Shown here in pieces: positions 9,775 through 19,974 of a stretch of 64,000 nt of DNA. The stretch comes from Phoma sp. XZ068 (Eukaryota; Ascomycota; Dothideomycetes; Pleosporales; Didymellaceae): NCBI GenBank assembly GCA_004835665.1, contig RBKR01000030.1, forward strand, positions 62,001-126,000, read 5' to 3'. A model generated the notes under the pieces. That model did no database searches. It was given only the letters and a program-made list of their open reading frames with translations, and was not told where the DNA came from. The position numbers were made by a program, and so were the translations under genes. Each line of letters starts with the position of its first letter. Within the stretch, counting starts at the first letter, position 1.

Positions 9775-10764
9775 GCAGAGCAGCGAGTATTTAATTTCTA
9801 TACTTGAAAGGATCTGCGTGTCAAACAGAGCAACCTCTTCGTTAACCCAGATTGAGTACTGAATAACGAGATTACGACAGAGGCGCTGCTAACATGTCTG
9901 AATGTAACATAGTATTTCGCCTGGAGGATTTAGCGTTCATCTCCTATTAGCGTGTGTGTGTCGGTCCAATGAGCCTTCGGCTTCGGACGCGAACTTCGCT
10001 TGTAATCACCAGTTAAGCAGCCCGAACGATCCTTTAGCGTCACCACCTCATTGGATTGGGACGCGACCATTAGCGACTCCTCGGCACTGGCTGGGTAGAT
10101 GCACAGACCACCAACACCGTCATTTCTATGACGAACTTGGTAAGGATATCTCCTCTCGGAGAGTATTATCCAGCGAAGAATGAGCCATTGTGTGGGCTGA
10201 TCGCTAGTTCCTAAAAGTAGAATTGATTACTGTTGCTCAGGCAGGACCTGATAAGCCCAGCTAAGCTTTTCACAAGCTTGACGATCCTTGGTAAGGCGCA
10301 ATAAGCTCCGTCTGTTAAACTTTCCTATTTTAGTAAAGTTGCATGTGCAGGGTCGTGTTGACGTTGTACTCTGGTATCGCTTCAACTTCAAACATCCGAA
10401 GTCTATGCAACCGTACGACTACTCTCCTCTAAAACGGCGCGAGTAACTATAGGACCCTGATGATGGTGGTGACGGCTGTGGGTAGTATGGAACCCTCCAA
10501 ATATGCCAAAGATAGGAGTTTGATGAGTAAAGGCATGGGAGATGGATAGATTGGGAAGGCTCTTGCGACGACTTGGAAAACGAAGATGTATAAATCACTC
10601 TCGCAACCGCTTGAGACTATCATCATCTTCACTATCAACCATCAACTACTCAAACTCTTACACGATTACCTCCCGAACAAGTTTTCAGCCATTCCTAGTT
10701 CTTATCAATCTCTTTGCTACAAACTCATTTCCATCACATACACTCTTCATTACAAGCTATCAAA
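9775..10764. other. Intergenic region with promoter of the small secreted protein
   Basis: No gene is visible. A TATA box (TATAAAT) at 10589-10595 lies about 175 bp upstream of the ATG at 10765, and the leader between them is rich in CT and CA tracts, as is usual for highly expressed fungal genes. The remainder shows no conserved feature that I can name. Confidence 0.4.
10589..10595 (+). promoter_or_regulatory. TATA box of the small secreted protein gene
   Basis: TATAAAT sits in a GATGTATAAATCACTC context about 175 bp before the ATG at 10765. A pyrimidine-rich leader with CATCACATACACTC follows. The assignment is by motif and distance. Confidence 0.5.
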
Positions 10765-11423
10765 ATGCACGCCCTCACCCTGGTTTACACCTCAGCGCTC
10801 ATCGCTAGCGCTATCGCTGGTCCCGTAGTGTCTCGACGTGATAACAACGGCGGTGATAACGATGGCGATGATTCACAGAAACGCATCTGCCCTAACCTTA
10901 ACGTTGCTGAACGTGGTTGTATTCGATGTAAGTCATACTTCTTTCCTAAGCACTCGGGAGGCTATGTCTATGTTCTCTGCAACTCCCGACGGAAGCATGC
11001 CACTCCAATTTGCATTACTGACGCGAAATACCTATAGACGTGCGCGGGTTCGACGTCACTGGCGTTGTCACCGAGGTTGACCTGACCTTCCCGCAAGTCG
11101 ATTCAGCATGCGACTGCATCAACGAGTGTCTTAAGCGACCCACGACCTGCGCGGCGTATGTTTGGAAGTTCTCCACGCCTCAGAGCATCCAACAAGGCCA
11201 TCGTACTTGCACTTTGTATTCCCAGTTCAACCTGCCAGCGGATGTCACAATCGCGGTGGACGTAGCGAATAGCACAAACGTCCAGCTCTTGCAGCCTGGA
11301 AACAATCCGCAAGCAGGCGCCCCTGTCCCCCAGGCCTTCAAGGATATCAACAACACCGTTCCAGACGACGATGCGGTTTCGGGAGAGGTTTGGCAACTTC
11401 AAAATGGCAAAGCCGTTTGTTAA
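10765..11423 (+). CDS. Small secreted cysteine-containing protein, PAN/apple-like
   Basis: Two exons, 10765-10927 and 11038-11423, are joined by a 110-bp intron (GTAAGT...TATAG), giving 182 residues. Residues 1-19 (MHALTLVYTSALIASAIAG) form a clear signal peptide, followed by a likely propeptide ending in dibasic RR near residue 25, a Kex2-type site, and an Asp/Gly-rich linker. The mature part has Cys-rich blocks: ICPNLNVAERGCIR, then SACDCINECLKRPTTCAAYVW and HRTCTLYSQFNLP. The C..C...C...C pattern followed by CTLYS resembles fungal PAN/apple-like secreted proteins that bind carbohydrate or protein. The last residue is Cys. A TATA box lies upstream. It could be an effector or wall-associated protein; function is inferred only from secretion and cysteines. 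Confidence 0.75.
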
Positions 11424-12297
11424 GCTAGACTATGGCGGTATTTCAGCATCAACATTTTGGAGGCCGAGTTGTCAATACCTTCTACTTGTCGGCTTTAATG
11501 TCTTAAACCTTGGTCTTAGAAGGTTGTTTCTTTCTCTCTCTGCTTGTTACTTGCGGGTTTTCCTTACACTTTCGCTAAAGCTGTTGACTTCTTACTACTT
11601 ATCACATTCATTTATGCTTTTATTATAGCTATATTAGATACTTGTTTATATATTTATAGAACGGTTTCTTTAAGAGCATTATACTGTATACTATGCCTCT
11701 CCTAAGCTATATAACCTATAAAATTAATACAAAAAGAGCGGTCGTTGCAGCCTACCATTAATGCGGCACCTCGCGTTCCGATCGCGGAAAGCCAGGCTGC
11801 AACCCAAGGCAGCCTAAACTGAATCTAAGTTTGGCGGAAAGATCCGCAAGATACAAACCCTAAATTTCACATCAAATCTAGTTTAGTATAATCTTCCTAA
11901 ATATTACTATTGGATGTCCCACGATGGCACAATTCCGGACGACGATACTCAAATATCACGGATCTACCACGATCCCTCTCTTCTGGTTTGTTCAAGCGGA
12001 TGAAGATCAACGGAAAGTACTGCGTCGGCGCAACAAACTTATGGTTCAAGAATAGCCCACACAGACTGCGGGGATACAGCAGGTAGTACTCAATCTACTA
12101 TTCAAATATACACTCTCTACTCTACTTGTTTGTTGAGTTATACGTTTAAACAGGTGCGTAGAGTTGGCGAGGTGCGCGAGCCGCTTGCCAACTACGTTAG
12201 TTAAGTTATATACCTCACTCATTTCGATATTGTATAGTTGAAGAAACAAGTGGCATTAACCTACCACTATACAAGGGAACTACAAACATTCGCTACA
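11424..12297. other. Intergenic region, partly AT-rich, with a 10-bp inverted repeat
   Basis: No gene is seen. The part from about 11580 to 11735 is AT-rich. A perfect 10-bp inverted pair, GTTGCAGCCT at 11744-11753 and AGGCTGCAAC at 11794-11803, encloses 40 bp of GC-richer DNA. I could not fold it as a tRNA. Confidence 0.4.
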
Positions 12298-13683
12298 TTA
12301 AGAAAAAAGAGCAGAACACTCCTCTTTATATGCCTTTAGTTGCTCCATCTTCTTCTGGGTAAATGACTCCATTTCTGCATGCGCCTGATCGTCAAGCACG
12401 GTAGCGCTATCATCATGTAGTGTAGCCCAATAGATGGAATCCACCTCAAAGCTCTTCCTTGCTGCGTAATTGAACCAGAAACGCCGGGTCCGCCACGACT
12501 CACGCATCCGGGCAGAAAGAGGTGGCGCACAAGATTGTTTTCTAATTGATAACTCTGCCTCTACATGCTCCAACGTTCGTAGGAATTGCTCCATTCTAGG
12601 CTCGTAGAGAGCCAAAAATTCTTGTAAAGCGCAGCGATCAAGCCAAGTTTCCGGCCCAGATAATAAAAGCCACCAAGGTGGGTCGTACGCGAACTGGGCT
12701 GGCATAGAATTGGTAAACTCAAAATCGAGCACAGCAGTAATTTGTAGAGTTTCCGGGTTGACGAGCATGTTCGAAGGTCGCAAATCATCGCAGAAGGGTA
12801 TAAATGGACCAGAATCATCGATACAATACTCTGGGATCAGTTTTGCGAACTGATAACGAGCAATAAATCGTTTCTGAGCAATTTGTTCATTATCAGCAAG
12901 GTTGCGCTGGGTCCAAAGGTGGTCCAGATGCTCGTTCGCGACTGACCGAAAGTAGTCGCTTGCGCGATTAATGGGCGCAGTGGGAAATCGATCGCTAGGG
13001 TAGAATGCCACAGTCGCTAACTCGTTCATGTTATACGTTAGGGGTCTTCTAATAACCCAATCTGCGTGCTGGTCCTTCGAGATGGCTCCGATGCGAGCAA
13101 ACTGGAGTTGAGAATATTGAAGCATATAATCCGCAATTTGACGATAGATCTTATCCAAAATTGTCTTGTCGATGTTTGGGTTGAGTACCACGTCTTCCTG
13201 ATCCGGTTGCTTTAGGATAGTTGATAGAAGCGTTCCTTCAACAAAATCCATAATGATGAATGGTCCAAATTGGAGCAAGTCCTTCGCTGCTGTTTTTGCT
13301 GTTGGCTTCGCTGTCGTACACCAGTCATGCACTGTAGGGAGAGGAATAGTGGTGTGTTGGCGGAGGTATTCTATAGTCTGGACCTCATTCTCGACCTTTT
13401 CGTCCCTTAAGGCTGTAGCTGTGTGTCCCGGTTTAGGGAACCGAACAAGAGCGTCCGGGAAACCTTCCCTGAACCGGATTCGGAAGCTGAAGTTGAAGGA
13501 ACCCTTGAGGAAACCAACATACGTTCCGGGTCCTCGTCCTTCTAGGAGATGAGCAACGCAATCCGCTACCTTTGCCTTATTGTCGAAAAGCTTATCCAAC
13601 CAAGCTCTACATTCATTGTCACCATTAGTCTCGGCTATCTCGTCGAAATATGACTTGAGTAGGGATGCCTCTTGTGGAGCCAT
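12298..13683 (-). CDS. APH-fold phosphotransferase family protein (fungal aminoglycoside-phosphotransferase-like)
   Basis: This single-exon gene encodes 461 residues from ATG 13683. Order of motifs: a glycine-containing N-lobe (GSFNFSFRIRF), an ALVRFPKPGH strand, then GPFIIMDFVEGTLL, the typical hinge of the family. The C-lobe has FCDDLRPSNMLV around residues 297-307 and AVLDFEFTNS shortly after, corresponding to the catalytic loop (HxDxxxxN) and the metal-binding DxD-like segment. Here the usual His is Cys298, as in many fungal family members that read YCDDLRPSN; the catalytic Asp300 and Asn305 are kept. Such proteins are numerous in filamentous fungi and their substrates are mostly unknown; they rarely act on antibiotics. 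The frame is intact despite the decaying neighbours on both sides. Confidence 0.85.
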   Translation of the reverse strand: MAPQEASLLKSYFDEIAETNGDNECRAWLDKLFDNKAKVADCVAHLLEGRGPGTYVGFLKGSFNFSFRIRFREGFPDALVRFPKPGHTATALRDEKVENEVQTIEYLRQHTTIPLPTVHDWCTTAKPTAKTAAKDLLQFGPFIIMDFVEGTLLSTILKQPDQEDVVLNPNIDKTILDKIYRQIADYMLQYSQLQFARIGAISKDQHADWVIRRPLTYNMNELATVAFYPSDRFPTAPINRASDYFRSVANEHLDHLWTQRNLADNEQIAQKRFIARYQFAKLIPEYCIDDSGPFIPFCDDLRPSNMLVNPETLQITAVLDFEFTNSMPAQFAYDPPWWLLLSGPETWLDRCALQEFLALYEPRMEQFLRTLEHVEAELSIRKQSCAPPLSARMRESWRTRRFWFNYAARKSFEVDSIYWATLHDDSATVLDDQAHAEMESFTQKKMEQLKAYKEECSALFS

Positions 13684-14281
13684 GATGAGAACGGAAAGGG
13701 AATTAGGAGAATAGCTACTCGCTTTCGTCTAAAAAGTCGAATGCCCGTTAGGCAATGAAGTACTTTTAGTAACTAGTGTAAGAGGCGCAAAGGCATAGAA
13801 GAAGCGAAAAGGCTAGTAGCTAGTAGTGTGGCCTTTAAATGGGGAAGAGCAAAGAAAAATACTTCTGTATCGTGCGGCTTAGCCGGCATGCGGGGTAACT
13901 ACTTTGCGCTACGGGTTCCTGGTAGGCACTATAGATAGGCAATCTAAAATAAGACTAAATAAACGTGTTGAAATAATATTAGATAATCTATAAAACTAGA
14001 GTATAGAGATCTATAAATATTATATTAGTTTAGCTCAAAACCAGCTTTAGGGTACCTGTGGGAGCTAGAGCTAAAACTTATATGCTTGATTGACTGCTAA
14101 TCACTCCAGGGCGGCCCTTCAATCACAGACCTTATTGATCGGAACAATAGGTATAAATTTGCACTTTTGAGTTTCTGCAACGGCGACAAAGTATTAGAAG
14201 GATTCTGGGCGAGTCCAAAACATCGTTACCTACGCGCTGCAATGTGAATTTTGAGTATTAGGGATATTCTTTCTAAGCCTT
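13684..14281. other. Intergenic, partly AT-rich
   Basis: I see no gene here. The part from about 13930 to 14060 is AT-rich with many TA steps. The rest is of ordinary composition and probably contains the promoter of the APH-like gene and the 3' flank of the kinase-like pseudogene. Confidence 0.4.
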
Positions 14282-15479
14282 TCATAGAACGTCTGCGAAC
14301 CATGGGTGTGCCAACGCCTCATGAGCTGTCAGTCGTCGATTTGGGTCCATATTCATCATTCGTCCAATGAGATCCCTAGCTTCTGGCTCAACAATTGACC
14401 ACTGCGCGAATGGTAAGCGAGGATCGGCTTCGTTGAATCCCTCAGCTATTACAGTAAATATCTGAATCCAGGGACTATCGCCAAGATGCTTGAGCAAACC
14501 CTCGAACGCTTCGGGGTTATAGAAATAGGATACTTGGCGCTCAAGAACAATAGCTAACTTTTCTTCTCCCTCGTTGAGTTCTTCGTCACCTACTGCAAAA
14601 ATTACTCGTTTGGTGAGGGCGTAGATACACTATCAGGTCAGTAAACTTGTGAATCAAGGCGGGATAGAGCGAGACTCACCACAACGCCAAATGAGAATGT
14701 CTGATGGTTTATGTACGTGGCCGGACGCATGTGCCTCTGGACTTCGCCACATCCAGTTTCCGAGTTGCCTTCCCTCAATAACAGAGCCATCGGGCACATA
14801 GGCAGCATCCTCAACATCAGCTACTTGTACCTGTTCGACTACTACCGCGCCGCTCTTCTCATGCCAGTCCACCATGATATTATTTGCCTTAATGTCACTG
14901 TGTACAATGCCCCTATCGTGCATCGCGGCGATCCCACGCAGGGCATCGCGCAGTATTCGCTTTGTCACGATTAGCGGGATATCGTTCTGAACGAAACTCA
15001 GGAGGTGATCCTGAAGGTATTTGTATGCGAACATGGACTTTTCGGGTATAGAGTCGTCGGAGACACGGACGTAGTGAAAGTAAGGAGAGGTCCGGATATC
15101 GTTGAACATGTGCTGGAAATACTGGAACGACTTTGGCTGCACGCTTTTCAAGACGTACTTCTGATTCGCAGATCTACAATCCAATGATTAGGGCCTTTTC
15201 TCATCGCTCAAGAGTTGTACATACTCACGTGGCAAGATAAACGCGGCCAAGGTCAAGTGGCATGGGCTTTTCCTGGAGGATTCGCTCAACAACATAATGG
15301 CGACCGGACTGGCCTACTGCTCGCACAAGTACGGACATGGTGGATTCAATCGCGGACGACACAGTAGGGAGGCCGTAGGCTTGAACGTAATCAGGGCGGG
15401 CTCCAGGAAAAGGGAGAGCGTGTTGGCGACGAAGGAAGCTCAATGGCGACGGAACACAGGTTCAATGCGCTTCCATCAT
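14282..15479 (-). pseudogene. Protein-kinase-like gene with a nonsense codon and a frameshift
   Basis: Reading the minus strand, exons at 15229-15479, 14680-15173 and 14282-14629 with two short introns (55 and 50 bp, both GTGAGT...AG) give a kinase-like protein. It shows GRVYLATSANQKYVLKSV (glycine loop and Lys), IVHSDIKANNIMVDW (catalytic loop, HSD in place of HRD), VADVEDAAY in the DFG position, MWRSPEAHA (subdomain VIII) and a C-lobe ending in TAHEALAHPWF. Two lesions break it. A TGA at 15462-15464 falls five codons after ATG 15479. About 2 bp are missing near 14697, where PSDI should continue as FSFGVVCIYALTKRV but the frame shifts. An ATG at 15338 could bypass the first lesion but not the second. 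The unusual HSD and DVE motifs suggest weak or no kinase activity even before decay. Confidence 0.7.
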
Positions 15480-15918
15480 ATAGAAATGAAAAGAAAATTA
15501 AGTAGATACAGCGGCGGCCTCAAGTAGCAAGGTGGATGGGTACTAGACGATGGCGGGATAGCGAGGTAGGGGTAGAGGTGCCAAACTGTCAGTGAACTCG
15601 AAGGATGGAAGTCAAATCAATCACCTCCAAGCTCTTCGACCAAGAGGAGCCGAGGCTCGCCGCAGTACTACGTAAGCGCGTTTTCCGTGCCACCTGGCCC
15701 AAGTTTCTTTACACTCGCACCTCAGATCGTGCCATAAGTTCTGACGTTGCTCTTGACAATTCTTAGCGTTATCGTTAGCTCGCGTAGACGTCAGGAAGTC
15801 TGGGCGCGTTAGTAACATTAGGTGGGGAAAGTCCGCGTTGACCTGGCGTCATCACGGAGCATCTCCGTCTTCTACTTTTCTGCCCCACCGCCGTTCCATA
15901 CAGGCGCATCAACACACG
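15480..15918. other. Spacer between kinase-like pseudogene and Zn2Cys6 regulator
   Basis: No gene is recognised. This divergent spacer should hold the promoter of the regulator starting at 15919. No clear TATA box is visible. Confidence 0.4.
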
Positions 15919-18165
15919 ATGAACGCCAATGAGTATCGCCGGAATCCGCATCTGCGCCTTGCATGTGCGCGATGCCAGCGCCGTAAGATCCGCGTAAGTT
16001 ATTACAATACCCGTGGTTGGGTGGACTGGGCTGAATCGTTGCGGTTGAGTGTGATGTGCAATACCCAGTATGCAGTAATTGCAAAAAGGCGACAGCGGAA
16101 TGCGTAGACGGCGACAGCTTACGCCTGCGCAATGCCCCTCGCGATCGAACGGCCGATCGAGTAGTGGTCAGTAAGCTGAAAAGGCGCGTCAGGTGGTTGG
16201 AGTCAATCATTCGTGAACGGCTGCCTGACATTGATCTGACAACGGCCGCTTGCACAGATGATTCCGAGGGCCTCAATGACGACGGTGATGATACTGCCAT
16301 GGACTATATCGCATCAGGGCAGCGGAACCATCGGGATAGCTTCGTTCCAGACTCCGGCCCTCTACAACCAGCTGCGCAGCTAGATCAACGTGCGCATGAG
16401 ATAGGACTGGTGTCTGTGGGTTTCAACGCCGACCAGAAATACATCGGACCTTCTAGTGGCTACTTCCTTGCTCGCCTGCTGCTCGCAAATTCTCGGAGGA
16501 ATGGGGAACAGGAGGACAGGTTGCGCACGCACAATGCCCCACCTCAGTCGACCATGAACGAGCTTGTTAGCGCTGTCCAAGGACCGTTACCACTTCCTCG
16601 ACATGATCTTGCAATGCATTTATGCGATGTGTACTTCGAAACCGTCCAACCTCAATATCCAATATTACACGAACCATCTTTCCGTGCAGCTTTCAGCCAA
16701 CTCTGTAAGAACGGTGAAAGAGACCAAAGGCCACAGAATGAGGATCCCTCTTTCCAATTCCAAGCTTACATGGTCATCGCCATTTCTGCAACAATAACAG
16801 CATGGAGAACAAAACGCTACATTCCTGCAGAATCATATTGTCTCTCCGCCTTGCAATACCTCGATAGGATCGGTGTGGGATCGTCACTTCCAGGCTTACA
16901 ATGTATGATTTTACTGCTGATCTTTACGATGCACAGCCCGCACATGCAACTGAACGTATGGAGCCTAAACTACCAGTGTCTCGCTACGGTATTAGATTTA
17001 GGCCTCCAAAGAAAAGTCACAACATCACTGGGCATCTCCCTTGTGGAACAGGAAATGCGTACCCGCATATTCTGGACAGTCTACACTGTCGATAGGACTA
17101 TTGCAAGCATGATGGGTCGCCCGATCGGCTTGCGTGATGAAGCTTGCGAGTTAAGGGTGTGTTTTTCATTTCATCTACAAGCCGAGAGCGTACTAATTCT
17201 TCAAGGTCCCACAGATTCTGAATGATGGCGACATGAGTGCGGGTTTGAACCGTGACGGGAGTCAGAACGACAGCATTGCACTTTCTATCCACCTTTTCAA
17301 GCTCGCAAAACTCAACTCGGAGATCAAATACGTGGCAAACAGCATTGTGCGTGACGTACCGTCGTATGCCTACCCTCCAGTTCGCGATTTGTCAGCATGG
17401 CAGAGCAACATACTGCAGCAACTCGACGATTGGGCTGCAAGCATCCCGCAACTGCAACCGCAGAACGATTACATCAGGGCTACCTGCGAACTCCGCTATC
17501 ACTCGATCAAAATGCTCCTCCTAAGACCAAGTCCAGCTATTCCCAGCCCTACTGCTCAGTGTCTGGTAACCTGTTACACATCGGCACGTCGTTCACTCCG
17601 GGTTTACCACGACCTGTACAAACATGATCTGCTCGTGCATGACTGGGTCACCTTACATGGGGTTATTCTGAGTACAATAACCGTCCTTTACTGCACAAGA
17701 GCCGTAGTAGAGATAACGCAAAAGATACGGCTGGAAGATCTCATGACTGATATGGGTATCAGCCTGAGTATTCTCAGCGCCACTGGCGAACATTGGGCTG
17801 GCGCTAAACGTGCACGCGACATCTTAGATGATCTCGGCAAATCGACAATCTCCTGGGTCAAGCGAACCAACGAAACGGGCGGTGTGAGACAAACATCGGG
17901 CGATGAGCAACTGAATGATACGTTGACATTGGCAAATTCTGTTGGTGATATCCAATCCAGTCAGCGTATGACAGGCGCAGGCCTTGATTCCAGTGTACCA
18001 GGCCTTCCTTCAAATTTGGACTTCTCTCCCGGTATCCAATTCGATGCCAGCTTGTTCCCTGAACTACATCCAGGCCAGTACCCATTCAACGAAACCGTCA
18101 ACCTGGACGATATCATGAGAAATCTGTTCGATGATTTTATTCCTCAACTAGACAATTTCCACTAA
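15919..18165 (+). CDS. Zn2Cys6 transcription factor with fungal-specific TF domain
   Basis: Three exons (15919-15993, 16050-17156, 17206-18165) give 713 residues. Intron 1 (56 bp) splits the zinc cluster just before its third cysteine, a position often seen in this family; intron 2 (49 bp) has a TACTAAT branch site. The binuclear cluster reads CARCQRRKIR/CDVQYPVCSNCKKATAEC with cysteines 16, 19, 26, 33, 36 and 43. A short linker and a coiled dimerisation helix follow (SKLKRRVRWLESIIRERL). The middle homology region has YFLARLLLANS, LCDVYFETVQPQYPILHEPSF and TVYTVDRTIASMMGRPIGLRDEAC, typical of the PF04082 domain. The C-terminus is acidic and hydrophobic (VNLDDIMRNLFDDFIPQLD), a candidate activation region. 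Target genes are unknown; no biosynthetic cluster adjoins it. Confidence 0.9.
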
Positions 18166-18349
18166 ATGTAAAATTACTAGTTCTATACTCATATAAGCTT
18201 ATTAAAGTTTCCGATAGAAGGTAAAGCCTTATCGACATATAGAATACATCTATCTCTTGTATTAAGAAATATTAGATCTAGTGAATAAAAACAAATAGCT
18301 CTGCTGTCTCTCTATCTTACCCAGCGATAAAGTGTGGAATGTAGCGGCT

Positions 18350-19974
18350 CTACGCTGGCTCCTTGTACACGTCCGGAGGAAGATGACTGAGATTAACGAA
18401 GCATTCCACCACGAGGCACACTCTTGCCGAACTGTACGCTAAGAAAAAGATTGTCGCAGTTGTGATTACCAAACCCCAAGTGATCTTTTCGGCCTGATCG
18501 TTGTAGATCGTCGTTGCTATCAGGTACGCGATAGCAACGAGCAAAGGGACCATAACACGAGCGCTGGCTATGATCATGCAAGATACTTGCCATATCCACT
18601 GTTCTCTCTTAGTATGAAACGGGCTGGTCCATGCCAGCAAGGGTACGCCCCCATAGCTGGCTCCCGCCATTAGGAGACTGAATCAGAAAACCAAGTCGTA
18701 CTCCCCACATACCTTTTTGTACTCTCCCTTATCGATGCCTGTCTTAGAGGACTTGAGTCGCTTCAAAGTGTCATTAGGGGAGTCAATCATGGAAGCATGG
18801 TTAATGAACATGGAGACCGGCTCCGTACCTTCCTAACCTGATCCATTTGACTCGGTAGATGCTCTGGTGATGGATTGCTTTGCAAGCCGAAGGCACTCAA
18901 TGTCGATACATTTGAGCTTCGCATGCACCTTGAGCGGTCCGAGAGGCGGTGATATACGCATACAATAGCCGAAGCAGGTTTGTCGATCGTGAAACCTGAG
19001 TCTGATTTGGTATTTTTCTGCGCCGAGCTGTTCCATTGCTTCTTCTAGATCTTGAGTAACTTCCGGCGAAGCAGACACAAAGTTATGATTGTTGTCGCGC
19101 AAGGGACCTATGTTTCCATGGCTGTACGTGAGTGTCTCGATCCAAGACAGCGTTGAACGCTCGAGTTTTTAAGTCTAGATCTGTACCATCCAATTCGCAT
19201 TGTAATCTTGGTCCAAAGCATAATCGCGCATAGAAGCGAAGGTGCTCTTCTTTGAAGCGACATCGATCATCTCTGGCTCCGAAATGTCTAGTGGCTTCCG
19301 CCACGATGCTCTGTACGTGGTTAAGCAGCATATATCGTAGAGGAGGGTTTTGATTTCCAGGAGGCTAATGGGGTTGCCACCAGATCCCAATCTTCCCACC
19401 ATCTGCGCACAGAACAGATTTGCCTGTAAACACACCAGCAAATTGGCAAGCCCGTTGTCTTTACTCTTACCAAGGATCCTTTTCTTTGACAAGTCGGGTA
19501 ACACCATAGGCGTATGTTTTGCAATAGCCTTCAGCGCCGGTGTTGTAAGTGTGCCACGAGTCTTTCCATTGCCGAGCACGTCGACTGCCATACCACTTCT
19601 GTCTACCGCAAATCCGCCCAATAAGAGCGAAGTAGCTATGTTTGCGTGTCCAGAAGTGTTTCCGCTCGGTAGGGCATGCGCTAGAAGCTGTTCGTTTGCT
19701 TGGAGTTGTACCGCAGCAGATCCGGCCCCGGTCTTGCGGTTTCGGCTGAACTTCTGGTAGGATTATTCAGGACTCTTTCGGATGGTTGAATAGTTGTGGT
19801 GACGTCTGCAGGCTCGCTATTCGCCACGGCAGAATTGTTGCCCATCTGCGGGTCCGACGATGTCAGAGACACCTTGAATGTAGAGGACGGCGAGTTAACC
19901 GACTTCAAAGCGTCCTTCATATCCCTTTCAATGTTCCTTGCAAAAAGCCAGTCTCGAATAGCGACAAATGCGAT
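18350..19974 (-). CDS. Multi-exon integral membrane protein of a fungal-specific family (structure incomplete)
   Basis: Several minus-strand exons together resemble a family of fungal membrane proteins of unknown function. From 19974 downward one reads IAFVAIRDWLFARNIERD, then in another frame (19175 to about 19768) a block with GGFAVDRSGMAV, GKSKDNGLANLLVCLQANLF and WRKPLDI, then a segment around 18833-19100. Last, 18350-18670 carries YGGVPLLAWTSPF, two hydrophobic helices (MVPLLVAIAYLIATTIY and the next one) and VECFVNLSHLPPDVY. The order and the KPLDI and LPPDVY signatures fit the family. I could not join the exons without guessing: the step between the first two blocks near 19770-19920 lacks an obvious intron, and the start codon, probably above 20000, is unresolved. 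A frameshift or partial decay is possible. Confidence 0.5.

Noticed and set aside
11730..11815. Possible tRNA or structured RNA at the 10-bp inverted repeat
   Set aside because: The internal sequence does not give a cloverleaf, and the paired arms are too long for an acceptor stem. It is kept only as an inverted repeat.
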